Shown here in pieces: positions 38,701 through 51,582 of a stretch of 64,000 nt of DNA; within the stretch, counting starts at the first letter, position 1, and each line of letters starts with the position of its first letter. The stretch spans positions 11,171,501-11,235,500 of the forward strand of contig CM062210.1 in assembly GCA_031216445.1 (NCBI GenBank). The letters are read 5' to 3'. Under the pieces are notes generated by a model, which did not search any database, had not been told where the DNA came from, and saw nothing but the letters and a program-made list of their open reading frames with translations. Position numbers and translations under genes: made by a program. This DNA is from Lateolabrax maculatus. Lineage: Eukaryota; Chordata; Actinopteri; Acropomatiformes; Lateolabracidae.

Positions 38701-41412
38701 AGTTCATAATTTCCAAAATACTCATCATATTCAAATTTCACATTTACATTGATATTAACACCCAAATGTTGTGTAATTTGCTAAGCTCCTAACTACTCAT
38801 GGATTTGTAACCTTATTGTAAAGAGTGCAATGCACTTCTCATAGCCCATATATTTGCATATTTATGAACATCTCTAGTAAGTGCTTTGAGTAATTGGAGT
38901 GAAAGGAGCCAAACTTGTTCTCTCTATGGTGCTGCATTTCAGTCAAAATGAGAGCCTTTGTTTGGCATGAATAGCGGCGGATGAGTACCTTACAGAAGCT
39001 TGAGCAAAACTATGGCACTGACAGAACAAGGTTACCGCAGAGATGCAGAAAGATGCTGAACCCTGCTAACTCAAGTCAATCCTCAAAAGATCAAATCAAA
39101 GGTTTGTTCATTTGCGTTTTCCTCTGCGACATATGAAACAAAACAGTTTTTCAGGAGTGTCTGTCTGTGGAGTTAAAAGTCCTTGGAATTATTAACATTT
39201 GGCCAACTGTGGCACAAGCATTACACTATTTCCTCATTTACTTAAATTTCATTTATTTACCTTCACAGAAACACTCTTTGACTGGTAAAGTGGCCTGGCC
39301 TTTGCTCAATGATTAATCATTATCACTTCAAAATGGTCTGAGCCGTTTTTTTTTTTTTTTTTTTTAGAATTAATACTGGACGAGGAAAAAAGCTATGAGT
39401 ATTTCATCCCATTCTATTCAAATTTCACAGCACCATCTTTGATTTCCAAAGTCCAAAGTAAGGTAAGCCCCAGGGCGGTGACAGACTGTCATCCCACCCC
39501 TGGGGGCAGGAACTGCACTCTTCAGCTCCCTAATGATGCGCCTGTCTTTTGAACGAAGAAGCCCATGGCATGGCCTATCACTTAGCAAGCCTAACTAAGC
39601 AGGGGGTGGTGGTTTGGACAGAGAGAGAGACAAAGACAGAAACAGGGGGAGACTCAGGTGGGATGGTGTAGGTTTGGCTCCTGGCAGATGAAAGCTGTCC
39701 CTTTCAGAATTCCAAGCAGAAATGAGGCATGTTTAAAGCAGGATTGCCATGACAGATATAGTATTAAACCATGACTCGTTGTAGCAGTGTGGCACACAGG
39801 GCCATTAGTTTGCCATTCAGAGAAAATAAGTCAACATCTTACTCATTGAGCTGAAGAGAATATAATAAATGACAACAGCGCTCCTGAAAACACCCACAGA
39901 CTATCAGCAGTCGGGATTCACTGTATTGTGCTCCTATAAGAATGAGGTAATTGGAGACACGCTGCAATGAAATACATATTGCATAAATGACAGGCAGTAA
40001 TACAGCTGTTGTTGTCCCAGTGTCACACTGTAAATATGAACATTCTCAATCTGGACTTGGCATAATCACTGTTTATCCATTATATCATCCTCTCTCCTGC
40101 TGAATGGCAGCACACACAGTGGGGTTGGTAATTGATGCTCTGGCATTTCACGCTCGTATTACCCAAAACAGCCTTGGTTTACCCCTCCACATCTCCCTTT
40201 TTTTCACCAAATATCCCAAAGGCTTCTTTCTCTGCAATTTCAACTTTAGATTGATTTAAGCTCTCCTGGAAGCCAATTTGGTCTGTTTGAATGTTCTTAT
40301 AATCTCCTGATTTGATTCACCAGGGGACTGTTGTTAGTTGAACAGAAACCGCCTATACAGCAGAGAAGTAAAGAATAGCATCACACACATTGTGGAGCAA
40401 AGGAAGTACAATCTGAGATAAAAGAAGAGCAGCCTGAGGGTGCGGGGAGTGGCCACAAGGACTCCCTTTCTTCCCTTGCACTTTTTTTCCCTTTTTTTAA
40501 ATTATTAAATCACATAAATGCAGGAACACCTGGGACAGCCCATGAAGGAGGATACAGAGTGGGGAAGAAGGGGTGTGGGACGGGTTGAAGCATCACCCTA
40601 AAACTCCTGCTATTTTGAAGAATACGTGAATATAACAGGAGTCACGTATAGTCTGTGGCAAGGATTAAATACAACCCACACTGCCGAACACGGATCAAGT
40701 GCTCTTTTTATTCCTTTCTGCCCATCGCTAACTGAACAGTTTTACTGTGTTCTACAAATCTAAGGGGTTCAACGCAGAACAGAAAAGGCGGATCTTTTGA
40801 TGGAGGACATGTTTCAAGGTTCATGTGTGGTGTGTTATCATCCCCCCCCCCCATCCCTCTGTTCCTCAGCATACGAGGCTTAAAGGAGGCTAGAAGTGAC
40901 TAAAGGAAGGCTGCCTTTTCTTTACATATATAAAAGCAATGGCAAAGAATGTCAGAAATACGCTACTGGAGAGGTTTTAGTTTTTGCACACGTGTGTATG
41001 TGTTCTGTATAAGTGTGTGGGTTCCTCAGCTGTAGATTGCGAGGTCTTTTGCTGTTTCAGTGTACAGAAGCTCAGTCTGAGCAGCTGGCTGTTTCCTCCT
41101 CATGCACATTCAGATGAAAGACGGGAAAGGCAGAACCACTTGCCTTAAAACCTCTTTTAAGTAAAGTCAGAACTAGGAAAATGATATGTGCAGAGATGGG
41201 AAGGAGGGAAGAAAAGAACGCCAAGGCGGTGGTATCATCTGGTGAACCTGTGGGAGATAGAAAATCAAGAAGTGTACTGTAGGGTGAAAGAGGGGAGAGG
41301 AAGAGACAGGGGGGAAGACACAGATACAGAAAGTGTTTTGGGATGGGAACGCACTTGGGGAGTAGAAGAAGCACACCACCTTTGCATTTAAAAACACTCC
41401 AGAACTTTGCAA
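35791..41412. other. Non-coding, with a strong small hairpin and a T-rich run
   Basis: No gene was recognised. The best local feature is the inverted repeat at 39,467-39,507. A run of about 19 T is at 39,347-39,365. AT-rich sequence fills 37,200-38,450. Confidence 0.45.
39467..39507. repeat. Compact inverted repeat (hairpin) with TGACAG/CTGTCA core
   Basis: The outer arms are GCCCCAGGG and CCCCTGGGGGC. The inner arms are GGTGACAG and CTGTCATCC. They meet at a very short centre, giving about 17 pairable positions over 41 bases. The TGACAG core is also a MEIS/TGIF-type binding motif. It is too short for a typical microRNA precursor. Confidence 0.7.
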
Positions 41413-41422
41413 TATAAAAGGC
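41413..41422 (+). promoter_or_regulatory. TATA box candidate
   Basis: TATAAAAGGC is a near-perfect vertebrate TATA box. It lies about 230 bases upstream of the ATG of the candidate signal-peptide exon at 41,647. It is otherwise an isolated hexamer-level match. Confidence 0.35.
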
Positions 41423-41459
41423 AGGAGTGGGAAAGCAGGACACAAAAGAATATTTACAA

Positions 41460-41510
41460 TGCCTCTGCAAAAAAAAAGGAAAAAAAAAAAAAAAAAAGGA
41501 AAAAAAAGAC
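41460..41510 (+). repeat. A-rich homopurine tract
   Basis: An A-rich run interrupted by single GG pairs lies between the TATA candidate and the candidate exon. It accounts for the Lys- or Phe-rich overlapping frames. Confidence 0.85.
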
Positions 41511-41646
41511 GCCGTTTCTTCTGCTTCCTCGCCTCTCTGCCTGGGTAGAGTCTCTCCGCGTTGATCACGATTTACCGTCTGAAGATGCATTGGCAGTTGT
41601 TGACAGAGACAGAGTTTGTGATGGTAGTCACAGTTATTCCATAGAG

Positions 41647-41746
41647 ATGGATGAGGGAGGGGCGATGAGGGGGAGTCGACTCCCCTCTCTTGTTTTCTTG
41701 CTGACTCTCTTAACTGTGTTTACTCTTTCAACACTGACATCCAAAG
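41647..41746 (+). CDS. Candidate first coding exon of an unidentified secreted or membrane protein
   Basis: The ATG (GAGATGG context) opens 33 codons. Acidic and basic residues (MDEGGAMRGSR) are followed by a hydrophobic core, LPSLVFLLTLLTVFTLSTLT, then Ser-Lys. The frame is cut by CCAAAG/GTATGC, a good donor in phase 1. A TATA-like box lies upstream at 41,413. Together this looks like a signal-peptide exon. I cannot match the peptide to a family, and no convincing second exon was found in the following 11 kb. It could also be a chance open frame. Confidence 0.3.
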
Positions 41747-43479
41747 GTATGCGGAGCTGATAAAACTTTCTTGCCAGCTGAAATTTAACACAGTTTTGGT
41801 GCATTAACTTATGTTTTCTAACCTTGTAATCTTTCAGTGTTCATTTAGAATTAATTCCAGACAAAAGTAAACAGAACTGGATGCTTCAGTGTAACAATGA
41901 GTAACTGTTTATTATTTTTACCTTTTGCACTGAATATAACACACAATGTGCACTGTAATTTCATCCTGTGTTTTTATATTGGTTCAGTTCATCAAATAAG
42001 TGAAACATTCTCCCTTTTTCTCACGACCTAACTTGTCAATCACTTAAATATTTAAAAGTCCATTTGTATTTCAGAAAAAAATAGATAAAAGGAACATATC
42101 ATCCAGCTCCTATAAAGATCTACAAGACCATTAGTCTGAGTAATGATCTTGTAAGATGAATAAGATGAAACGGCCCGTAAAAACACCACCATTTTAAAAC
42201 TTAACAGATGGTATAAAAAAACTCTTTTTACGCTTACATTTCCATCCCAATAAACTCCAAGCCCTATTTTAGGTGAAATTTAAGGGATCCTATTGTACGA
42301 GGCCTTATTCCCATGGGGCAGGCGAGCACTGTGAGGCACTGGTGGCGATGCAGGAGAGGCTGTGATCATGCCCAAGTTTTATCTGAAGCATCTGAGCCAT
42401 GATCGCAGGGAAACTTCAAGTAAAAACCGCAAGAGCAGAGAGTAGAGATGAGAGAGGAGAAAAAAAAAAATACAACTGATTTCCATCAAAACAGATTGTC
42501 AAACCAGATGGGGACTATTCGAGAACTGGGGCAGAGTGGATGGGGAGTGACTCTGATTGGGCAAATCTCAACACAAACCAGACACTAGCATCAGAACAAA
42601 ATGGATTTCATAAGCACTTTGCTGCTCCGTTGTCATGTAATTCTAAATGGTTTTAAATAATTCTGAATTAAGTTTTTATTCAATATCCTGAATATTAAAG
42701 TATCCAAAACGATGAAATTCGGCATGGGATTGTAAACTTTGTAGAAAGCATCTTTGTGTTTGTGCTCTCTGTGGAGCATTCAGCTCTCTGGAGTCTAAGT
42801 CTGAGGGTCAGACATGATGGCTGTGTTTAATTTCCTGGACAGAGAAAGCGGCTCTGACCTCTCACCTTTTGAGTATGATGTAATGGCGTGATGAGCCAGT
42901 GTACTGTTTTTGAGCATGTGTGGTTTCTATGGGTATTACATCAATTCCTCCTGAACCATCAGTGCTCCTGGAATGATTCTGGATGCTATGGCCGTTATCA
43001 TGACGCCTCTGGCAACTTCGGAGAAAAGCTCATCAGCATGCGGGACTTGATCCCGCACAAGGTTCTCCCCGAAGTGGACTGGCTCTAACGCATCCTTTAA
43101 ACATCTTATCTGAGCCAGCGCACGCTCGAGCCTCCAACAAGAGGCTCATTATGTCAGCCATAGTGCACACGGAGTGAACGCGCAAGTCCATTCTCGGGCC
43201 AAGAAAACAAGATGTTGTGGGACACACTGTTCAAACAACAAAACATTTGACTTTTAATCAGTTACATTAACAAAGAAACACTCTGACAAAGCAAACACAT
43301 TGAGAATTTAATTTAATTGAAACTTAGCTTAGCATTAAAAGGGAGGAAACTCTGTCCAAAAGACAAGCAAAATATGTCGTCCAGCACCTCTAAAGCTCAT
43401 CGATTGCCATTTTACTGTTATGTACTTATGTTATGTTACGTTATGGAGCATATCAGACTCTTTCCGGGTGCATCCCCTC
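41747..43479. other. Non-coding, no gene seen
   Basis: The sequence is mostly unique. The stretch 42,880-43,230 is GC-richer and open on both strands but shows no domain. Confidence 0.45.
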
Positions 43480-43800
43480 CCTGGTATCATCTGTTGGTTG
43501 CCTGGCAACTGCTCCCAGCTGAGAAATAGTCAAATAGGCAAGTGACCCCGAAAATGGCGAACTGCCGCTTTTACAGATTTCTGTACGGATTAAATAAACA
43601 AGATGTCACGTGTTGTTTTGTGAGCTTGAGAGGTGCAGGTATTTAGGCAGATTTCACCTTTGCACAGAGTCATGCCAGTTATTTATGCCAGTCTAAATGC
43701 TAAGCTAAGCCCATCAGCTGCTGGCAGTAGCTTCACATTTAGCGTACAGACATTAGAGTGGTATCAATCTCATCTAACTCTTTAAATCGAACTGTTGATT
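43480..43800 (-). mobile_element. Teleost MITE-like family, third and longest copy
   Basis: It includes TTGGTTGCCTGGCAACTGCT, GAGCTTGAGAGGTGCAGGTA, TAAATGCTAAGCTAAGCCCA and CAGCTGCTGGCAGTAGCTTC, ending ATCTCATCTAACTC. It is in the same orientation as the 35.5 kb copy. Its left portion extends further than the other copies. Confidence 0.75.
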
Positions 43801-45923
43801 TACAGTAACTATATACAGTAAATCATGTGGATTTGGAGGCAAATAAAAAAATAAAAAACTGTAACTGAATTTGAATGTCCCCATAAATAAGGATTTATAG
43901 CATGTGTTATTTTATCAAAATGACCTTCCTTTCCCTTCATATTCCCACCTTGAACTTCAAATGTCAGGTGGGGAAAAGTGAAGGTGATTATTGACAGTAA
44001 GATGAATTTTCATCGTCACTGCAGTGGATGTATCGCGGACCAACCTCAGCTCTCCAGCCTAATGAAAGACTTCTCTTTTTTTTCGCCCTTAAACGTGCCT
44101 GTAGCATTCCTCAAGGTCCCCCGTGATGCCTGAGGCTGTGGAGAAACTCAGATGAATGCAGGCTCAATTCAATCCCTCCACGAAGCCTCTCCACACATGT
44201 GTTTATGATAAGATGAGCTTGACATGCTCAGGCTTTTATTTATTTTTCTTTTTCTGTGGACACGTTGATCTGACATGTAGCAACGTGCAATTTGCCAATA
44301 TTGGAAGAATAATGGAATAAATCCCAAGTCCCATGAGAAGATATGACAGTTACCTTCTTGAAATGTATATCTTTCTATAAAACATTTTATTGAGAAATAC
44401 AGGGGATCCGTCCTTTTCCTCCTGCCACTTACAACGCCTCTGAGTATAGTATACTGCACTGTGAATCTGGTAGTATGGATCAGGACCTTAAACCTGACTT
44501 TAAATGGCTCTCTACATGACAAAAATACTTGTATATTTTAATGAGTTCCAGGACACGATTAGATTTCCCGGGTTCAGCTGCCATATCTCTAAAGTTGAGT
44601 AGAAAATCCCTTACGTTTCGTAACTCCTCTTATTGTCTAAAATACCACACGTAGGTGTGGCTGTCAATGTGTCCAAAAACAATTCTCCAGGAGCAGGTAG
44701 AGGCAGTGTATGGTGAACATCTTGAGCTGGTATCATTATTAAAATGTAGCATCATCCAGGAGTCCAGGACAACAGCTTATTAAAGGAAGAAATAATGATG
44801 CCTGAGGTTGTCCACATGGTAGGATGCTCCGTGTATGAGGACATCTTGTTTCAGTACCATTCCTGGTCACAATTTACTATATGTTCAGTTTAGTTGTGTT
44901 ACAGTGAATGATGAGAGACAGTTTTAGCTTGAGGAAGGACTTTGAGCTTCGCCTATAATTCATTTCTAGCAGACTATCTTGTTAGTCGCTGAACAATAAT
45001 TCTGCAGGACTGTGCAGCCTGCTTAGTTTTGTCACTTGTGTGTTCAAACAACGAAAAAAGTGTTCAAACTTAGTTTTGTCACTAGTGCTGACCTAACTGG
45101 ACAATCTAAACCTATCAGCGTTATATTCTGGACTCTCTTGATTTACCTTGCATATCTGTGCTATTGATGGGAGGGCATTATTCATTCTAATGATGAGAAT
45201 GCAATGCGTAATCTTTACCTCCTTCTCCAAGAAAGCTCTGATTTATTGTTGGATGTTCAAATATTCAGGCAGCATTTGGTTCATTGTAAGTAATCATTAA
45301 AAATGTTTTTATGGGAAGAAATAAAACCCCACTGTTTTCCTAAACAATATAAACAAGCAATAATGAAAACGTTTTTTTACAACAAATATTTGAATTTGTT
45401 AAGGACAAGTCAATTTAAAGCCCTTGTCCAAAAAATGTCAAATGCTAGGTGTCGTAGCTCAGTCGTTAAATTGTTAAACTCAGTATGGCCATGGAATAAA
45501 CAGGATAATATACATTACCATTCCCCCACAATGCAATGTGCAAAGGAAATGGAGGACCTCCTCACAGCTGGAAAAAAAAAAGAAAAAATAAAAGATCTAA
45601 GAATTAAATATTAAAACATGTTGATGTCTATTTGATGATACACTCAGTATGTAGCACACACTGTGTAGAATTACTATGTAGTATGGATTGGGACACAGTT
45701 TTTGTTGGTGTTGGGCAAACATCTCATTTTTAAAACTAATTTAAAAATTAATACATATTCAACAGCCACAGATTTATGTTACACCTGTATATGCAACACG
45801 GGGAACATCCTGTACCAATAATCACTCACTATAGGTGAGGAGGCTCCTTTCAACAGACCGATAGGCTGACCTAAATTTGGCTCCTGATGAACACTTCCTG
45901 TGTTGTGGGAATAATAACAAACT

Positions 45924-45925
<2 letters not shown>

Positions 45926-45960
<35 letters not shown>
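45926..45960 (+). repeat. (AAT)n microsatellite
   Basis: About 11 to 12 perfect AAT units. It explains the poly-Leu stretch in the overlapping minus-strand frame, which is therefore not a gene. Confidence 0.95.
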
Positions 45961-45962
<2 letters not shown>

Positions 45963-46673
45963 TTTCCTCTTTGCATACATTTAGTCCATTTTTATTGTCT
46001 GTGTTATGAAAAGTTCTCAGTTCAACTAATTCTCATGTAGGAATGAGCCCACAGGACATCAAACTGCCAACTACATATGAAGGGATACTGATTTGTAACT
46101 CTATCACTGTACCTTGTTGTGTATTTTGTATGGGTCACATCATGCTATCTGAAAAGGGTACATGTTTGGTCTGTCTATAAAGCAATACAGAGAGTTATAA
46201 GTAAACAGCTCACGTCTTTGTCAGGGTTCAACAACAGGTTTCATGGATACTCCATGGATGCCATCACAGATCAGATCTGTTGATGATTTTTATGTATGTT
46301 GAATTTTTCGTTCTTGTTTTATTGTATTTCTTCTAAATATATCTCAAAAAAGCCCAATCTTCTTGCAAAGATCCATGACTATAATTTTTTTTTTTTTTTA
46401 AAGCACTTAACTGTGACACCTGATTAATGATCTGTCGGGTTCCATCTGCTCAGAAAACAAACTGTGGATGAATACAACAAATATTGAGTTATGTATGGGT
46501 TTCCATTAGCAATAAAACATATACTGGTTTCTAGGCTGTGGTTTGTGATAGTCTATTTCCAGTTACAGGGGCACGAAATGTAACCTTATTAAACGCAGTG
46601 TTATATCCCTTCCAAATGATCTATAAAATTACCATAACCAGAATCCACACCTACACCTGTAAAAATAGTCTTA

Positions 46674-46700
46674 CTGCTGCTGCTGCTGCTGCTGCTGCTG
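46674..46700 (+). repeat. (CTG)9 trinucleotide repeat
   Basis: Nine perfect CTG units in non-coding sequence, with no frame of coding character around them. Confidence 0.95.
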
Positions 46701-49700
46701 TGGATGTTTGAATGTGTGCATGTTTGTTACTCTGCACATACCACACAAGTGTGTGTATTTCTGTGTGTGTGTGTGTGTCCCTGATCCAAAGGATCAACAA
46801 TGCTCAGTGTGTGTTTTCTCATCCACCCTACCTAGTTGTGCTGAGGCACAGTTTTTTCCCACTCTAATGAATGTAGTTAAACTGGTTAGGTGCTGGGTCC
46901 GGGATGCTTTCTCTCAGGCTTGCTGTGCCTGAATCTAATGTGTAGACAGATGATGTATTGGAACCATCACATCAAGGAGTTGTTCATATGAGCCTGCGTT
47001 GCCTGGCTCCGCATTGCCTACTGTCTGTGTGTGGTGGGGTGCCGAGGGGTGGGCTTGGACGAGGTTGTATTTTCTTTGGGGAATTGCGTGTTTCAGCAGT
47101 ATGGATATTGCAGGCTGTGGCAGAAGGAATAAACAGACTTTCTCTGTCTTTCTCCTCTCCCCCCCTTTCCTTCAGGGATGGGCCTGTTCACAGAGGCGGT
47201 TCTGTGACTGATGTTTGTCTGTGTTATGCGTCTATTTATTTGTTTGGCAAACAAATGCATTATTAACAAGCCACTGCCACATGTTATCCTCTCAGTGTAT
47301 TCTCCGTTTGCATCAGTGTCTTTCTATTCAAGTGCAAATTAGCTAGGTCACCGCAGAACCTTAACTGTAATACCAAAGCCTAAGGTGAAATTTGACTCAA
47401 AGGATATATGACTTATGTGGGTAGTCTGATATAGTCTTCAAATTAAGAATAAAAATATTTGAGGAAGAAATATTCCAATGTGCAAAAGTGCTTAAGAGGG
47501 CACATGTGGTTTTATGTCTTATGCAGGTTATGTCTCCATGCTTTGCCTACAAACTTCTGCTTTTACCGTGGCCCATGAAATTAGCAGAGCTCATTTGGAG
47601 GGAAACCTATGGAAAGAGGTTTTAAAGATGATATAAAATGGTCTGCACCATTAAAAGTGGCGATAAATCCTGACATTCAGTATGCATTTCCTTTTAACTC
47701 GCAGCCACATTAGATATTAGATTGAGTGGGCCCCTAAGCGTCATTTCAGACCCAAAAGGAACTGCCTGTAGGTTTGCCTGGGAACAGCTTGAATAAAAAT
47801 AATGCTATGAAAGCCTTATTCACACTCACAATCACACATAAGGAAATTTCAGCCGTAACAGGCGCTGGTACTGGGGGGGAAATGATTCTATGGCAAAAGA
47901 CACCCTTTCTGAGGTTTCTTTCTCTCTCTCATGCATAGTAATGTATTTGGCTCATCTGCAATCAAAAGGAAAGGTTGAAAATCTTGTTAGGGTCTCTCTC
48001 CTTTGGCAGTGTGTATCTTGAGAAAGAGACAATGTACGTCCCCACACTGACTTCTAATGGAAGAGAAAAGAAGAAATGAGGTTTAGAAATTCAGGAAATA
48101 TCCAAATGCAAATATTGCGTCAAACTGACCAGTCAGTGAAATGCACATTGCACGCGATTATTACTTAATAATTGTTGAGTTTTTAGTTGACATCTACACA
48201 CCACAGAGCTCAGCTTCTCGTTATATTGCTTTCTGTGGCTCTGAGAGGAGGCAAGTAAAGCAAAGCATCAACTCATCTGCACTTAAACTATTGGTTGGGT
48301 TCAAGATGGGTCAGGAAATGATTTATTTGAGGGTCCCACGGTGTGCCAACAGTATCAACATGTTATCTTGAGCCCTGGTCTCTAAATGTAAAAGTAAATG
48401 TTGGGTCTGAAAAAGAGAGATTCTTACTGTAATGAAAAAGAAGTATGTTGTTACGGTCAAATGCATTCTCAGTATGTGCAAATATCTGTGAAGACTGAAT
48501 TCAAACTCCAAAGAAGTGGAGTGATTGTAAAGTGAAAGCACCAATTAGTTTTTACCATACACTAAACAATATAACAAATCTAACTAAAATCAGTGATGGA
48601 GTCACCTATATTTTTTAGGTACATTTGGTAGAAAAACTGATGATTGAGGAGAAAATATAGACATATGGCGGTAAATTAACAATGTAAATAGCAACTGATT
48701 TACGACACCAATGGTGTATTATGTCAGGGAGCATGAAGAGCGTATCTCTTTGACTTTGTCATTCATTAGAGCTAAAGACACAAATAAATTGTAGTGATGT
48801 TTTGATGTGAGAAGGAGGGGGAAGAGGAGGGGTGGCATTAATCTTGTTTGAACACGAGACATTCACTTGTCTTGTTAACGTGTTAAAGAAAAGCTGAGAA
48901 AAAGATGACACTTTACCTGCCAACTATCATCCTTGTTAAAACTGAGCAAATTGCCCTCTGAAGATATGCAAAGGCAATGTAATTAAATGTTTAGATGTTT
49001 AGGGACTACAAGTGGAGCTGAAATGAATGTCAAAGCCGGCTTGATCTTCAGAGGACAGCTTTCACATCAACACCAGACAACTTTAATTCTTATTTCTAAA
49101 ATGCTTCAAAATGTTTCAAAATACGAGCCACTTTGTTGAAGGCTGAATGAGCGGGAATTACACTCTGTGATGCGTGCGTGTGTGTGCGCATGAACAAAAT
49201 GGTTATAAGTGTAACTGTGTTTGAGTCGGCGTGGGTGTTTACACACTAAAACAACCTCATTAAAGAATAGCTGACACTCTGCATTAGAGTCTGGAACCAA
49301 AGATGACATCCATCTGATGAGTCTATTACATAATTTAGATACCAATGCATAGAGCACTGCGGCACCTTTCCCGCTGCCAGGGGCCCACGGTGCAGCCAGC
49401 CTATGATCTTACTGCATGTGCTGTGTCCTAGAGTCATGCAAATTAAAGGACCAATCCTCAAAGGGTGTGTATCAGGAGGACATCATCTTTAAAGACACCA
49501 AGGAAGAGCAAGTAATGCTCTAAAAAGCAAAAAGGCCACATGAGTTTGGGGTATTTTAATGGCATCTATAAGTTTTGTAATCATCTGCATGGTGCCTACA
49601 AAGCACAGTAAAATGACATCTGTGCTGCTACAAAAGAATGGACCCCATATTTGAAGACTTATTGTGTTTTTGGGTGGACAAATTGAACATTAATACGTGG

Positions 49701-51416
49701 GTGACTCCATATTTATTGCTACAAACAAAAAATACCAACTAGGCTGAATAAACTGGGGGCATTGTGGTGTATTTTATACAACATTTTGGATAAAAATGCA
49801 CATATCAGGGTTTAAACAAATATCATCTTGCACTTTCATAATCCCACCCATGGAAGTTATCTTCTTTACATGATGGAATAAATCTAGTCTGATTTAAATG
49901 ATAATATGCAATAATAACCAAAAAGTGTTTTTGTTTCCATTTCTCATTTGCTGTGTGCACTGAGTACATGTTTGACGGCTATCTTAATTATCTAAGGGAA
50001 TCATTTGGAAACAGACTTTTCATTCCAGTATGGGCAAAATTAGCACTTTATACGCCAATTTAATACACTCTCCAAATCACTCTGATTTGCTGGCAGTTTC
50101 TGCTGCTTTGTGCAGTCCTATTGCTGGCATCAGCAGGCTATCAGCAGGTCTTTCTCTTTGTTCTCAGCTGTTGTGTTCTATACACAAGATTAAGGTGTTT
50201 TCTTATCAAATAAAAGCCACGCAGAAGAAACAAGCCATCAAACTCTACTGTTTCCAGATGCTCACATGTAAGATATTATCGATTATAGCAGCTGTTGGAT
50301 TTCATTCTTAACCCAAATGAACAAACAGTTATTTTTATGTTTTCTTATGTTTGGGTTTGACAGAGTACAATGGTTGAATGTGTTTCAACAAGCTCAGGAT
50401 TATCATAAAGTGTTGCAATAAGGCTCTTAACTCTTCTGGCAGATTTTCTACATTACTCATAAACAAATTATTTTTGCCAATGTCATGGTGGCTTTGAATC
50501 AAATGGACATTTTCTCCACAGAGTGACTCTCTGTTTGGATTTCATGATGTTCAACCAATCAGAGGGCCTTCATGTAGTTACGCAAGAGCGTCGCTGATTT
50601 AAAAAAAAGCTTTACAACTTAAATTTGTTGCTGTTTTACGCTTGACTGAGGAAAATCAACACAAATAAACCATCTTCTCTTCTCTTCACGCAAAGTCATT
50701 AAGAATCTATGTTTTGTATTCACCAGTGACTATTGTTTAGTTTTCTCTTTCCAAATCTCCTCCTACACATGTACAATTTCCGCAAGGACATTTCCAAGCA
50801 CACCAAAGCCCAGCCCCCATACAGGAAGTTTAAAAGGTGTGTCTGTCCCCCAGAGTGAACACAGCAAAGTTTATAACACAGTGGCGCTCGCCTCCACAGC
50901 ACTAAAAAAAAGTCAGGAGCACGAGTTGACCTTTGACCCAAAAGTCTCACATCAGACCGATCAATTACAATAGGTTGACCTGCAAAATTAGAGACAACTT
51001 AACTACAACTTCCATAATTGTCCAAAACAGTAAGGACACCTTTCTGTTATTGAGTTGCAGCAGTGCTTTTGCTTTTGCTCAGTCCACATCGCAATTTGTC
51101 CCAAAGTCATCAGCGACTGGCACAGATTGAACAAGGGAAATCAATAAAGGATAAAGCCTTTCACCTGGATTCACCTCCTCAATGTGCATCATAAGAGTGC
51201 ATCATTGGCTTAGGTTTCCTACAGAACGATTATGTTAAAATATTAAAATAGGTCTGCTGAATATAATATGGCTGGCAAATTGCTCAAAATCAACATGTTT
51301 CCCCTCAACTGGTGCTGTAATGTCTGATTTCAAGATGCACAAGGCACTTCTTTGCTTTGATTCAGTTTCAGACCCGGCCTTGATTTTAGTTTAAAGGGGT
51401 GGGATTCTGTGACTAA

Positions 51417-51446
51417 GTGTGTGTGTGTGTGTGGGTGTGTGTGTGG

Positions 51447-51528
<82 letters not shown>

Positions 51529-51551
51529 GGCTGAGACAGAAGGTGAGGGTG

Positions 51552-51582
<31 letters not shown>
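51417..51582 (+). repeat. Composite (GT)n-(GA)n-(GT)n microsatellite
   Basis: About 20 GT units with two GG interruptions run directly into about 31 perfect GA units (51,459-51,521). A G-rich spacer follows, then about 14 GT units (51,554-51,582). The strand is almost pure purine over the GA part. Confidence 0.97.

Larger units (their letters stand above)
43801..51416. other. Non-coding, with microsatellites
   Basis: It holds (AAT)n at about 45,926-45,960, (CTG)9 at 46,674-46,700 and (GT)n at 46,762-46,778. A very strong polypyrimidine/AG acceptor-like site lies at 47,150-47,175. The hairpin-like CCACACGTAGGTGTGG is at 44,645-44,660. No exon matches a known family. Confidence 0.45.

Noticed and set aside
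41072..41590. 172-codon minus-strand frame rich in Phe and Leu
   Set aside because: Its length comes from the A-rich tract at 41,460-41,510 read as poly-Phe. It has no domain and no splice partners.
45434..45475. tRNA-like phrase TCGTAGCTCAGTCGTTAAAT
   Set aside because: It resembles an A box only. No B box or cloverleaf could be built from the following bases.
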